A stretch of DNA of 64,000 nucleotides from Herbaspirillum sp. GW103 (GTDB lineage: Bacteria; Pseudomonadota; Gammaproteobacteria; Burkholderiales; Burkholderiaceae_D), in the NCBI RefSeq assembly GCF_000261365.1, contig NZ_AJVC01000003.1, forward strand, positions 62,001-126,000, read 5' to 3'. Below the pieces are notes generated by a model. The model saw nothing but the letters and a program-made list of their open reading frames with translations, did not search any database and was not told the DNA's origin. Position 1 is the first letter of the stretch; each line of letters starts with the position of its first letter. Both the position numbers and the translations under genes were made by a program. Shown here one piece after another: positions 1-7,406 of the stretch.

Positions 1-815
1 TCGCGCAGGTTGGGCGCGTCCTCGGCATGGGGACGCAGGGCCAGATAGGCTTCCAGGTCTTCCAGCGCCGCCTGGGCCTGGCCCAGGTTGGCGTAGGCCA
101 GGCCACGGTCGCGCTTTTCGGTGATTTCCTCGGGCAGCAGGATCACCAGGCGCTCCTGCACATCCAGCACTTGTTGCCAGCGCTGGCCTTCCATGAAGAT
201 GGCCTTGAGGTTGCGCAGCATGCGCGCCAGGATCTCGCGCGGATGGGCCGCGCGCAGGTAGGCCGCCAAGGGCAGTTCATCACCGAAATCTTCTTCCGGC
301 TGGTGCGCCAGATAGGGCTCCAGTCGCTCTTCCAGTTCCTGCCGCGACAGGCTGGCGCCATTCATGGGATCGAGCACGATCTCGCCCGACTGCACCGACA
401 GCTTCATCAGGAAATGGCCGGGGAATGACACCCCCTTCATGTCCAGCCCGATGTGCTGGGCCAGTTCGATGTAGACCACTGCCAGCGAGATGGGAATGCC
501 GCGTCGTGTCGAGATGACGCGGTGGATGTAGCTGTTGTCGGGATCGTAGTAATTGTTGACGTTGCCGGCGAAGGCCATTTCCTGGAAGAAGAAATGATTC
601 AGCATGCGCAGCTTCTGGATCTGCGAGGCATCCGAGGGCAGGCGCTGCTTGAGCTTGAGCGCCAGCGTGTCGAGCGCCATCTCTTCCTCGGCAAAATCCA
701 TTTCCGGATAAAAATCCTGTCCCAGCGTCAAGGCGGATTCGAACAGCGGAATCGAATCATCCTGGCGCACCAGCGAAGCAAAATAGTCGAGGGAGGTGAG
801 CGTCATGTCACCCAT
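1..815 (-). CDS. SirB1-family protein (transglutaminase-like fold plus TPR), C-terminus cut by window edge
   Basis: The reverse strand reads open from an ATG at 815 (starting MGDMTLTSLDYFASLV) to the window edge, about 271 codons, close to the usual 270-280 residues, so only a few C-terminal residues are missing. The central stretch has the SirB1/transglutaminase-like signature: NYYDPDNSYIH, then RRGIPISLAVVYIELA and GVSFPGHFLMKL. A helical TPR-like tail follows (LRPHAEDAPNLR at the edge). Members are widespread and often lie near peptidoglycan or ribosomal genes. The biochemical role is not settled and catalytic activity is doubtful in many members. An alternative in-frame ATG lies at 806. 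No good ribosome-binding site precedes either start. Confidence 0.82.
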   Translation of the reverse strand, partial: MGDMTLTSLDYFASLVRQDDSIPLFESALTLGQDFYPEMDFAEEEMALDTLALKLKQRLPSDASQIQKLRMLNHFFFQEMAFAGNVNNYYDPDNSYIHRVISTRRGIPISLAVVYIELAQHIGLDMKGVSFPGHFLMKLSVQSGEIVLDPMNGASLSRQELEERLEPYLAHQPEEDFGDELPLAAYLRAAHPREILARMLRNLKAIFMEGQRWQQVLDVQERLVILLPEEITEKRDRGLAYANLGQAQAALEDLEAYLALRPHAEDAPNLR

Positions 816-917
816 GCTATCAAAATATTGCGCGCTGCGTCAGGTCTGCCGGGAGGGGAATGAAATTTCTTGTGTCAGAGTGCGCCCGGCTTGTGATGAA
901 GTGCTGTGCAAGCCCCT

Positions 918-2471
918 TCAGCGACGCGCGATGCGCTTGAATTCGCGCAGGCGGAAGCCCATCGCGAACAACGGTCCGAAATACGCCGCTGCACATACCA
1001 TCAATACCAGCATCAGCGCGCCGATGCGCAGCAGCGGATGGGCGCGCAGCGCAACCCAGTCGAAGTGGCCGGCGCTCCACAGCGCCACGCCCGCCATCAC
1101 CAGCAGCGCGCCGGTCAGGCGTACCAGGAACAGGCCCCAACCCGGACGCGGCACATAGATCCGGCGACGGCGCAAACCGATGAACAGGCACAGGGCATTC
1201 AGACAGGCACCCAGCCCGATGGACAACGCCAGACCGGCGTGGGCGAACAGCGGCACGAAGACACTGTTCATGAGCTGGGTGGCGATCAGTACGCCCACGG
1301 CGATGATGACGGGGGTGCGGATATCCTGCTTGGCGTAGAAGCCGGGTGCCAGGATCTTCACCACGATCAGGCCGATCAGGCCCACGCCGTAGGCCACCAG
1401 CGCATGGCTGACCATGGTGACCGACAGCGCATCGAAGCGGCCATAGTGGAACAGGGTGGCCGTGAGCGGCTCGGAGAGCGTGGCCAGGCCCACGGCCGAT
1501 GGCATGGCCAGCATGAAGGTCAGGCGCAGCCCCCAGTCCAGCAGGGCGGAATACTCTTCCATGTCCTCGGCGGCATGGGCGTTGGAGAGGCTGGGCAGCA
1601 GGATGGTACCCAGCGCCACGCCCAAGAGCGCGGTCGGGAATTCCATCAGGCGATCCGCATAGCTTAGCCAGGAGACGCTGCCATGCTCCAGGCGCGAGGC
1701 AATGTTGGTATTGATCATCAGGCTGATCTGCGCCGCCGAGACGGCGAAGACGGCAGGGCCCATCTTCTTCAAGACCCGTTTGACGCCTTCGTCACGCAGC
1801 CCCAGCAGCGGATTCCAGTACAGGCGCGGCAGCATGCCGATCTTGATCAGGGCCGGCACCTGGATCGCCACCTGCAGGATGCCGCCCACCAGCACGGCAA
1901 AGGCCATCGCGTAGATGGGTTGTTTCATGAAGGGTGCCACGAACAGCGCGGCGACGATGAAGGCGACATTGAGCAGCACCGAGGTGACCGCCGGAATCTT
2001 GAATTCCTTCCAGGTATTGAGGATGCCCCCGGCCAGCGCCACAAAGGCCATGAAGCCGATGTAGGGAAACATGATGCGGGTCATCAACACCGAGGCATTG
2101 AAGGCATCGTGATCATATTGCAGGCCGGTGGCGATGAAATAGACCACCAAGGGGGTGGCGATGATGCCGGCCACGCAGGTGATGAGCATGACCCACATCA
2201 GGGCCGTGGCCACGTGGTCCACCAGATGCTTGGTTTGCTCGGGACCGCGCCGGTTCTTGTATTCGGCCAGGATCGGCACGAACGCCTGCGAGAAGGCGCC
2301 CTCGGCAAAGAGCCGGCGCAGCAGGTTGGGAATGCGGAAGGCGATGTTGAAGGCGTCGGTGTAGGCGGAGGCGCCGAAGGTGCGGGCGAACAGAATTTCC
2401 CGGGCCAGCCCGGTGATGCGCGAGAGCATCGTCATGCCGGAGATGGCGGCGAGGGTTTTATGCAGATTCAT
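918..2471 (-). CDS. murJ: Lipid II flippase MurJ
   Basis: A 517-residue polytopic membrane protein of the MOP exporter superfamily, which flips undecaprenyl-PP-linked peptidoglycan precursor (lipid II) to the periplasmic face of the inner membrane. The N-terminus (MNLHKTLAAISGMTMLSRITG, then ILFARTFGASAYTDAFNIAFRIPNLLRRLFAEGAFSQAF in pieces) is the canonical MurJ signature with the conserved Arg/Asp-lined cavity residues. About 14 hydrophobic segments follow. Length matches the family (510-530). It is divergent from rpsT, an arrangement common in betaproteobacteria. It was formerly named MviN. Confidence 0.97.
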   Translation of the reverse strand: MNLHKTLAAISGMTMLSRITGLAREILFARTFGASAYTDAFNIAFRIPNLLRRLFAEGAFSQAFVPILAEYKNRRGPEQTKHLVDHVATALMWVMLITCVAGIIATPLVVYFIATGLQYDHDAFNASVLMTRIMFPYIGFMAFVALAGGILNTWKEFKIPAVTSVLLNVAFIVAALFVAPFMKQPIYAMAFAVLVGGILQVAIQVPALIKIGMLPRLYWNPLLGLRDEGVKRVLKKMGPAVFAVSAAQISLMINTNIASRLEHGSVSWLSYADRLMEFPTALLGVALGTILLPSLSNAHAAEDMEEYSALLDWGLRLTFMLAMPSAVGLATLSEPLTATLFHYGRFDALSVTMVSHALVAYGVGLIGLIVVKILAPGFYAKQDIRTPVIIAVGVLIATQLMNSVFVPLFAHAGLALSIGLGACLNALCLFIGLRRRRIYVPRPGWGLFLVRLTGALLVMAGVALWSAGHFDWVALRAHPLLRIGALMLVLMVCAAAYFGPLFAMGFRLREFKRIARR

Positions 2472-2767
2472 GGAGCGGCATTATAGCGGTGGGCAGCGGT
2501 GCTTTTGCGGTGGTGATGTTGGCCGGCGGCGTTCATGGAGGGCGGGCGCGGCGGCAGAACCGTGTGCAGGGGCGGGGAAGGGGTGGTTTCAAGCCGATGT
2601 GAAAGAAAAGACAATGACCCCCGCGCCCGGGCCGATAGAGTCGCCGCGGCGTCAGCAGGTTCGTCAACCGGTATGAATTTCTTTGCGGAAATCGGCAAGC
2701 CTGCGGCAGCATCGCAACGGATGGCATCGTGTTTACGGCAGAATTGGGGCAGATGCGGACAAGTGGA
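2472..2767. other. murJ-rpsT divergent intergenic region
   Basis: About 300 bases between the murJ start and the rpsT promoter. It is expected to hold the murJ promoter on the minus strand, but I see no convincing -35/-10 pair there. The short open frames crossing it have no recognisable protein features. Confidence 0.5.
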
Positions 2768-2796
2768 TTGCCTTGTTACCGGAATCTGGTTATAAT
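2768..2796 (+). promoter_or_regulatory. Sigma-70 promoter of rpsT
   Basis: TTGCCT (2768-2773) and a perfect TATAAT (2791-2796) are separated by exactly 17 bases, giving a strong housekeeping promoter. Predicted transcription start is near 2803, leaving a leader of about 70 bases before the rpsT ATG. Confidence 0.8.
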
Positions 2797-2873
2797 CCGA
2801 TGCTTTACAGAATTTGGCATCGCGAGTCCTCGGGGTTTGCGGCGCAAACGACTCTCGATTTAGGATAATTTTC

Positions 2874-3140
2874 ATGGCAAATACCGCACAGGCACGTAAG
2901 CGTGCTCGTCAAGCAGTCAAGCAAAACGCTCACAACTCGAGCCAGCGCTCGACCCTGCGCACCGCAATCAAGGCAGTTCGCAAGGCCATCGCCGCCGGCG
3001 ACAAGGCTGCAGCAACCTCCGTGTTCCAATCTTCCGTGTCGACCATCGACAGCATCGCCGACAAGAAGATCATCCACAAGAACAAGGCTGCTCGTCACAA
3101 GAGCCGCCTGGCTGCTGCCCTGAAGGCCCTGGCTGCTTAA
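2874..3140 (+). CDS. rpsT: 30S ribosomal protein S20
   Basis: An 88-residue, Lys/Arg/Ala-rich protein beginning [20 protein letters not shown], the standard S20 N-terminus, and ending [18 protein letters not shown]. It binds the 5' domain and helix 44 region of 16S rRNA early in small-subunit assembly. The frame stays open upstream to 2814, but the ATG at 2874 gives the canonical protein and has TAGGATAA just upstream. It has its own promoter at 2768-2796 and a terminator directly downstream, so it is monocistronic. Confidence 0.98.
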   Translation: MANTAQARKRARQAVKQNAHNSSQRSTLRTAIKAVRKAIAAGDKAAATSVFQSSVSTIDSIADKKIIHKNKAARHKSRLAAALKALAA

Positions 3141-3196
3141 TTGCTCCGGCGCTTGAACTGAAGCGCGGCCTCGCCCGCTTCAGACTGCAGTACAAG

Positions 3197-3226
3197 AAAA
3201 CCGCTTGAATTCAAGCGGTTTTTTGC
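3197..3226 (+). terminator. Intrinsic terminator of rpsT
   Basis: A perfect inverted repeat AACCGCTTGAATTCAAGCGGTT (arms AACCGCTTGAA / TTCAAGCGGTT, 3199-3220) runs straight into a T-run. Confidence 0.9.
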
Positions 3227-3318
3227 GTTTTCGCGATGCTTCTCTACAAGCCTTGTGTTTTGTAGACGTATCGGCAGGGACGCTGCCTTGCAGTGCCGTC
3301 CCGCCGTTCCTGGCGATC

Positions 3319-3789
3319 TTATCGGGGCAGGCCCTCGATCCTGGTGCCTGGCTTGATGTTCTTCTGTTTGAACCAGCCCTTGTTCATCTCCAGCGCATAC
3401 ACCGCCGGGCGCTTGGCGCAGTGTGAGTCTAGGGTCTGTTCCTTCATTTCCTCGATGTTGATGATGACGCCTTTTTCATCCATGAAGGCGACCGACAGGG
3501 GGATCAGCGTATTCTTCATCCACATGCACACCCCGGCCGGCTGGCCGAAGAGGAACACCATGCCTTCGTTGTCGGCCATTTTCTCGCGGAACATCAGGCC
3601 TTGCTCGCGCTCGGCTTCGGTCTGGGCCACTTCGGCCTTGATCAGATAGATGCCGATATTGAGCTGGGTGGTGGGGAATCTGCGCACCTGCGGCGTTTGC
3701 GCACCGGCGCTAGAGAGGCAGCCAAGCGCCAGCAGGGCGGCCGCGCTGCGCAGGAAAAAACGGGAAAGGGAAGATTGGCGCATGTTCAT
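3319..3789 (-). CDS. Secreted DUF192-family protein
   Basis: A 156-residue protein. An N-terminal signal peptide (Arg-containing start, then FFLRSAAALLALGCLSSAGAQ) predicts export. The mature part is a DUF192 domain with its conserved core: QGLMFREKMADNEGMVFLF, then MWMKNTLIPLSVAFMDEKG and HCAKRPAVYALEMNKGWF. DUF192 proteins are small beta-barrels of unknown function in bacteria and archaea. I chose the ATG at 3789 (MNMRQS) because the frame upstream (to 3900) would bury the signal peptide. An ATG at 3783 is equally possible. It converges with rpsT. Confidence 0.85.
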   Translation of the reverse strand: MNMRQSSLSRFFLRSAAALLALGCLSSAGAQTPQVRRFPTTQLNIGIYLIKAEVAQTEAEREQGLMFREKMADNEGMVFLFGQPAGVCMWMKNTLIPLSVAFMDEKGVIINIEEMKEQTLDSHCAKRPAVYALEMNKGWFKQKNIKPGTRIEGLPR

Positions 3790-3901
3790 TATCAGTCGTG
3801 ATTCGGATCGGCCTCGGGCTGCCAAAGCCCCACAGCATAGCAGCAGCGCGACAGCCCGTGTGCGGTGTGCCTGCGGGCAGGTCGCAAACCTTGCGGACAT
3901 G

Positions 3902-3928
3902 AAAAAAGGCAGGACGAGCCTGCCTTTT
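3902..3928 (-). terminator. Intrinsic terminator after the Lys/Ala-repeat gene
   Basis: On the minus strand AAAAGGCAGG, loop CTCGT, CCTGCCTTTTTT: a stable stem followed by T residues, 18 bases past the stop codon of the small gene at 3946-4116. Confidence 0.8.
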
Positions 3929-3945
3929 CATTGAGCGGACGCTAA

Positions 3946-4116
3946 TTACTTAGCTTCAGCTGCCTTCTTTGCCTTCTTGGCCTTCTTTGCCTTCTTGGCC
4001 TTCTTTGCCTTCGGCGCAGCGGCTTCAGCCTTCGGTGCTTCAGGCGCGGCCGGAGCTTGTGCGAAAGCAGCAGTTGCGAACAGACCAGCGATCAGAGCGG
4101 CGATCAATTTTTTCAT
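3946..4116 (-). CDS. Small exported Lys/Ala-repeat protein
   Basis: A 56-residue gene. It begins MKKLIAALIAGLFATAAFAQ, a clean signal peptide with an AFA cleavage site. It then has a Pro/Ala/Glu stretch and a run of AKK units repeated five times, ending AAEAK. The mature peptide of about 37 residues would be strongly basic and probably unstructured. A strong ribosome-binding site (GAAGGACG, seven bases before the ATG) and a terminator at 3902-3928 support it as a real gene. I recognise no named family. Histone-H1-like tails share the repeat type, but export argues against a DNA role. The repeat is encoded by an 18-base tandem repeat. Confidence 0.8.
   Translation of the reverse strand: MKKLIAALIAGLFATAAFAQAPAAPEAPKAEAAAPKAKKAKKAKKAKKAKKAAEAK
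3962..4012. repeat. 18-base tandem repeat, 2.8 copies, inside the small exported gene
   Basis: The unit GCCTTCTTTGCCTTCTTG occurs at 3962-3979 and 3980-3997, and a partial copy follows at 3998-4012 (plus-strand reading). It encodes the AKK repeats. Repeat identity at the base level suggests recent slippage, so copy number may vary between strains. Confidence 0.9.
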
Positions 4117-4326
4117 TTTGCGTCCTTCAATTCAACATGTTAGGGATGTGAGGCAAACGATGATTCGTGCGAATCACTGCCAATAACGAAGTGCGCGTAT
4201 GAAGGTTGACACCGTTTCAGATCTTTTTTATGAACATTCCTGAAGAAGTGGGCAGGTCCGCCGGCTGAAAAACTTGTCTGATTGACTATTTTGCAAGAGT
4301 TTCCCGCCGTCGGCGCGGGCGGTTGC

Positions 4327-4887
4327 TCAGCTCTCCAGCTCTTGCGGATCGACTTCTCGCCACTCCCCCGGCATCACCGGATGGGTGGCCAGCGAGAACG
4401 GACCGATGGCAATACGCACCAGGCGCAGCGTCGGCAGGCCGACGGCGGCCGTCATGCGGCGCACCTGGCGGTTCTTGCCTTCGCTGATGGTCAGGGCGAC
4501 CCAGCTGGTGGGCTGGTGGGCGCGCTGGCGGATGGGCGGCGTACGCGGCCACATCCAGTCAGGTTGCTGGATCAGCCTTGCCTGGCCGGGCTGGGTCACG
4601 AAGTCGCCCAGGTCGAGCGGGTCGCGCAGGCGCTGCAGGGCATCCGGGGTGGCCAGACCCTCGACCTGAGCCAGATAGGTCTTGGGCTGCTTGCGGCGCG
4701 GGTGGGCAATGGCGTGTTGCAGCTTGCCGTCATCGGTGAGCAGCAGCAAGCCCTCGCTGTCGGCATCCAGTCGGCCGGCAGGGTAGATGGCGGGAATATC
4801 GAGGTAGTCAGCCAGGGTCTGGCGCTCGGGATGGGCCGAGAACTGGCTCATCACGCCGAAGGGTTTGTTGAAGAGGATCAGAGGCAT
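4327..4887 (-). CDS. rluE: RluE-type 23S rRNA pseudouridine synthase
   Basis: A 186-residue protein of the RsuA/RluB/E/F family lacking the N-terminal S4 domain, as RluE does. The catalytic motif is visible as AGRLDADSEGLLLLTDDG (Asp of GRLD is the nucleophilic residue). KTYLAQVEG and EGKNRQVRRMTAAVGLPTLRL follow, both family hallmarks. RluE converts U2457 of E. coli 23S rRNA to pseudouridine. The N-terminus MPLILFNKPFGVMSQF supports the ATG at 4887. It is a stand-alone gene, divergent from icd. Confidence 0.88.
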   Translation of the reverse strand: MPLILFNKPFGVMSQFSAHPERQTLADYLDIPAIYPAGRLDADSEGLLLLTDDGKLQHAIAHPRRKQPKTYLAQVEGLATPDALQRLRDPLDLGDFVTQPGQARLIQQPDWMWPRTPPIRQRAHQPTSWVALTISEGKNRQVRRMTAAVGLPTLRLVRIAIGPFSLATHPVMPGEWREVDPQELES

Positions 4888-4953
4888 GCGCTAGTGTCGC
4901 AAAAAGATGGCCTTGCGTAAAATCCTGATGGATAATCAAATGATCATGTTCTA

Positions 4954-4969
4954 TATCTTATATAAGACA
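4954..4969. promoter_or_regulatory. Perfect palindrome upstream of icd, candidate operator
   Basis: TCTTATATAAGA (4956-4967) is a perfect 12-base inverted repeat in an A+T-rich patch 160-170 bases before the icd start. Its form resembles dyad operators of GntR-family regulators, but the regulator is not identified. It could also overlap promoter elements of icd or of the divergent rluE. Confidence 0.45.
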
Positions 4970-5124
4970 TTACCATTGCAATCCGGAATTTTCCCGGCTC
5001 AAAACCCGGAAATCTCTTAAAATTCCCGGCTTGTATGGCAAATCATGCAAGGTCGTCGCTGATCCTGCATGGGCGTTGCCGCTGATGCTTCCTAATGCTA
5101 CCGCCTCAACCGTCGGAGACCACG

Positions 5125-6381
5125 ATGTCGTACCAACATATCCAAGTGCCTGCAGAAGGGCGCAAGATCACCGCCAATGCCGATGACACCCTCAATGTCC
5201 CCAACAACCCGATCATCCCCTTCATCATGGGCGATGGCGTGGGCGTGGACGTCACGCCGGTGATGTTGAAGGTGGTCGATGCGGCAGTGGAGAAAGCCTA
5301 CGGCGGTGCGCGCAAGATCCACTGGATGGAAATCTATGCGGGCGAGAAGTCGACCAGGCTGTATGGCCAGGATGTCTGGCTGCCCGAGGAAACCCTGGAC
5401 GTGCTCAAGGAGTACCTGGTCTCGATCAAGGGGCCGCTGTCGACCCCGGTCGGTGGTGGCATCCGTTCGCTCAACGTGACCATGCGCCAGCAGCTGGACC
5501 TGTATGTCTGCCTGCGTCCGGTGCGCTACTTCAAGGGCGTGCCTTCGCCGTTGCGCGAACCGGAGAAGACCGACATGGTGATCTTCCGCGAGAATTCCGA
5601 AGACATCTACGCCGGTATCGAATGGCAGGCCGGTACGCCCGAAGTGAAGAAGCTCATCGAGTTGCTGACGCGCGAAATGGGCGTCAAGAAACTGCGCTTC
5701 CCCGAGACCTCGGCCCTGGGCATCAAGCCGGTCTCGCGCGAAGGCACCGAGCGCCTGGTGCGCAAGGCCATCCAGTATGCGATTGACCACGACAAGCCCT
5801 CGGTGACGCTGGTCCACAAGGGCAACATCATGAAGTACACCGAAGGTGCCTTCCGTGACTGGGGCTATGCGCTGGCCGGCCGCGAATTCGGTGCGGAACT
5901 GATCGACGACGGCCCGTGGATGCGCCTGAAGAACCCCAAGACCGGTCGCCAGATCATCATCAAGGATGCCATCACCGATGCCTTCTTCCAGCAGGTGCTG
6001 ATGCGTCCGGCCGAATACAGCGTGATCGCCACCATGAACCTGAACGGCGACTACATCTCGGACGCGGTGGCGGCCCAGGTCGGCGGCATCGGCATCGCGC
6101 CCGGGGCCAACATGTCGGATTCGGTGGCCGTGTTCGAAGCCACCCACGGTACCGCCCCCAAGTATGCCGGCAAGGATTATGTGAACCCCGGTTCCAGCAT
6201 TCTCTCGGCCGAAATGATGCTGCGCCACATGGGCTGGATCGAGGCGGCGGACCTGATCATCTCGGCCATGCAGAAGTCGGTCTCGGCCAAGCGCGTGACC
6301 TACGATTTCGCCCGCCTGCTGGAAGGGGCGACCCAGGTTTCCTGCTCCGGTTTCGGTGAAGTGATGATCGAAAACATGTAA
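5125..6381 (+). CDS. icd: NADP-dependent isocitrate dehydrogenase
   Basis: A 418-residue TCA-cycle enzyme converting isocitrate to 2-oxoglutarate and CO2 with reduction of NADP+. The segment [20 protein letters not shown] holds the substrate-binding serine (Ser115 here), the residue phosphorylated by AceK in enterics. [13 protein letters not shown] and [12 protein letters not shown] are also intact. The start is the ATG at 5125 with GGAG ten bases upstream. The open frame begins at 5095, but the extra residues are not part of the family. It is monocistronic, with a terminator at 6441-6469. Confidence 0.97.
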   Translation: MSYQHIQVPAEGRKITANADDTLNVPNNPIIPFIMGDGVGVDVTPVMLKVVDAAVEKAYGGARKIHWMEIYAGEKSTRLYGQDVWLPEETLDVLKEYLVSIKGPLSTPVGGGIRSLNVTMRQQLDLYVCLRPVRYFKGVPSPLREPEKTDMVIFRENSEDIYAGIEWQAGTPEVKKLIELLTREMGVKKLRFPETSALGIKPVSREGTERLVRKAIQYAIDHDKPSVTLVHKGNIMKYTEGAFRDWGYALAGREFGAELIDDGPWMRLKNPKTGRQIIIKDAITDAFFQQVLMRPAEYSVIATMNLNGDYISDAVAAQVGGIGIAPGANMSDSVAVFEATHGTAPKYAGKDYVNPGSSILSAEMMLRHMGWIEAADLIISAMQKSVSAKRVTYDFARLLEGATQVSCSGFGEVMIENM

Positions 6382-6440
6382 GCCGCGCGGACTGCCTGGA
6401 GCGCATGTCCGTGCTGAAATTGATGACTAAAAAACAACAA

Positions 6441-6469
6441 ACAGCCGGCTTGTGTCGGCTGTTTTTTTT
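6441..6469 (+). terminator. Intrinsic terminator of icd
   Basis: ACAGCCG, loop, CGGCTGT followed by eight T residues, about 60 bases past the icd stop codon. Confidence 0.88.
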
Positions 6470-6504
6470 GCGTTACAGGGGGAGAGTGGATTTGGCGCCC
6501 AATG

Positions 6505-6532
6505 AAAAAAGCCCCGCGATTGCGGGGCTTTT
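6505..6532 (-). terminator. Intrinsic terminator of cspA
   Basis: Minus-strand reading AAAAGCCCCGC, AATC, GCGGGGCTTTTTT just after the cold-shock gene. It sits back to back with the icd terminator. Confidence 0.88.
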
Positions 6533-6546
6533 AGAGAAACCGGGGT

Positions 6547-6753
6547 TTAAGCGGCGTTCTGGATGTTCGATGCTTGCTTGCCCTTGGGGCCTTGCGTGAC
6601 GTCAAACTGGACTTTTTGACCTTCTTTCAGGGTCTTGAAGCCGTTCATCTGGATTGCGGAGAAATGGGCGAACAGATCTTCGCCGCCGTCATCCGGAGTG
6701 ATAAAGCCAAAGCCTTTGGAATCATTGAACCACTTGACAGTACCTGTTGCCAT
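6547..6753 (-). CDS. cspA: Cold-shock protein, CspA family
   Basis: A 68-residue single cold-shock (OB-fold) domain that binds single-stranded RNA/DNA and melts mRNA secondary structure. The RNP1 motif KGFGFI and RNP2 motif DLFAHF are intact, in [20 protein letters not shown] and beyond. The ATG at 6753 is chosen because it gives the canonical N-terminus with GAAAGA seven bases upstream. A TTG-started extension of five residues is unlikely. A long leader (see 6754-6884) fits cold-shock regulation. The exact paralogue among CspA-E types cannot be assigned. Confidence 0.95.
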   Translation of the reverse strand: MATGTVKWFNDSKGFGFITPDDGGEDLFAHFSAIQMNGFKTLKEGQKVQFDVTQGPKGKQASNIQNAA

Positions 6754-6884
6754 AAAAGCATCTTTCAAAAATAACTATCACACGAGCCGTCAAAGCAAGA
6801 AGCATCGCGCGTCACGCAGCCCCCCTTAAACCGTGCCCCCTTTCGTATCGACGAGTTGTTACATTTAGTAACTACTAATCAATG
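6754..6884 (-). promoter_or_regulatory. Predicted long 5' leader of cspA mRNA
   Basis: From the predicted start near 6884 to the ATG, the leader would be about 130 bases. It contains a hairpin GTTAC-taaat-GTAAC (minus strand, near 6853-6871). Long structured leaders act as temperature switches in enterobacterial cspA. Whether this one does is inferred. Confidence 0.45.
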
Positions 6885-6890
6885 AATTCC

Positions 6891-6919
6891 ATTGTTCTCG
6901 GTCGAAATCCAAAAGTCAA
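6891..6919 (-). promoter_or_regulatory. Sigma-70 promoter of cspA
   Basis: On the minus strand TTGACT (6919-6914), 17 bases, then AACAAT (6896-6891). The -35 is near consensus and the -10 matches 4 of 6. Confidence 0.6.
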
Positions 6920-7091
6920 GCAGTTTTCATGTTCTGCTTTGTGGTCCTGTTTGAGTGATGGGGAAAGAAACCCTTGATTTAGGATAAATCATCGTCATCT
7001 GCGCAAGGTCCGGAAAACAAGTAATATCTATCTCATCTAGAGGTTACGAGATCATTGTGCGTTGCACAGCTTTTGATGGTCCAATAAACGC
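6920..7091. other. clpS upstream region
   Basis: About 170 bases between the cspA promoter and clpS. It presumably carries the clpSA promoter. TTGATT-TAGGATAAAT near 6974-6989 is suggestive, but I cannot assign a clean -35/-10 pair or a heat-shock promoter. Confidence 0.4.
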
Positions 7092-7406
7092 ATGGCAACC
7101 AAGCACGAAAATGATGGCGGTACAGTTCTGGAACGGCAAGAGTCCAAGCTCAAGCCGCCCCCGATGTACCAGGTTTTGTTGTTGAATGATGACTATACGC
7201 CGATGGAATTCGTCGTCGCCGTCATCCAGCAGTACTTCAACAAGGACCGTGAAACCGCGACGCAGATCATGCTCAAGGTTCACCGCGATGGGAAGGGAAT
7301 GTGTGGTGTGTATCCCAAAGATATCGCATCCACAAAAGTGGAACTCGTTTTAACCCACGCTCGAAAAGCAGGGCACCCCCTGCAATGCGTGATGGAGGAA
7401 GCATGA
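7092..7406 (+). CDS. clpS: ATP-dependent Clp protease adaptor ClpS
   Basis: A 104-residue adaptor that delivers N-degron substrates to ClpAP. The core [20 protein letters not shown] contains the conserved Asn-Asp pair that recognises the substrate alpha-amino group. [20 protein letters not shown] and [10 protein letters not shown] follow the family pattern. Its stop codon overlaps the clpA start (ATGA, 7403-7406), so the two are translationally coupled. The N-terminal extension (residues 1-24) is the flexible segment that inhibits ClpA turnover. Confidence 0.97.
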   Translation: MATKHENDGGTVLERQESKLKPPPMYQVLLLNDDYTPMEFVVAVIQQYFNKDRETATQIMLKVHRDGKGMCGVYPKDIASTKVELVLTHARKAGHPLQCVMEEA

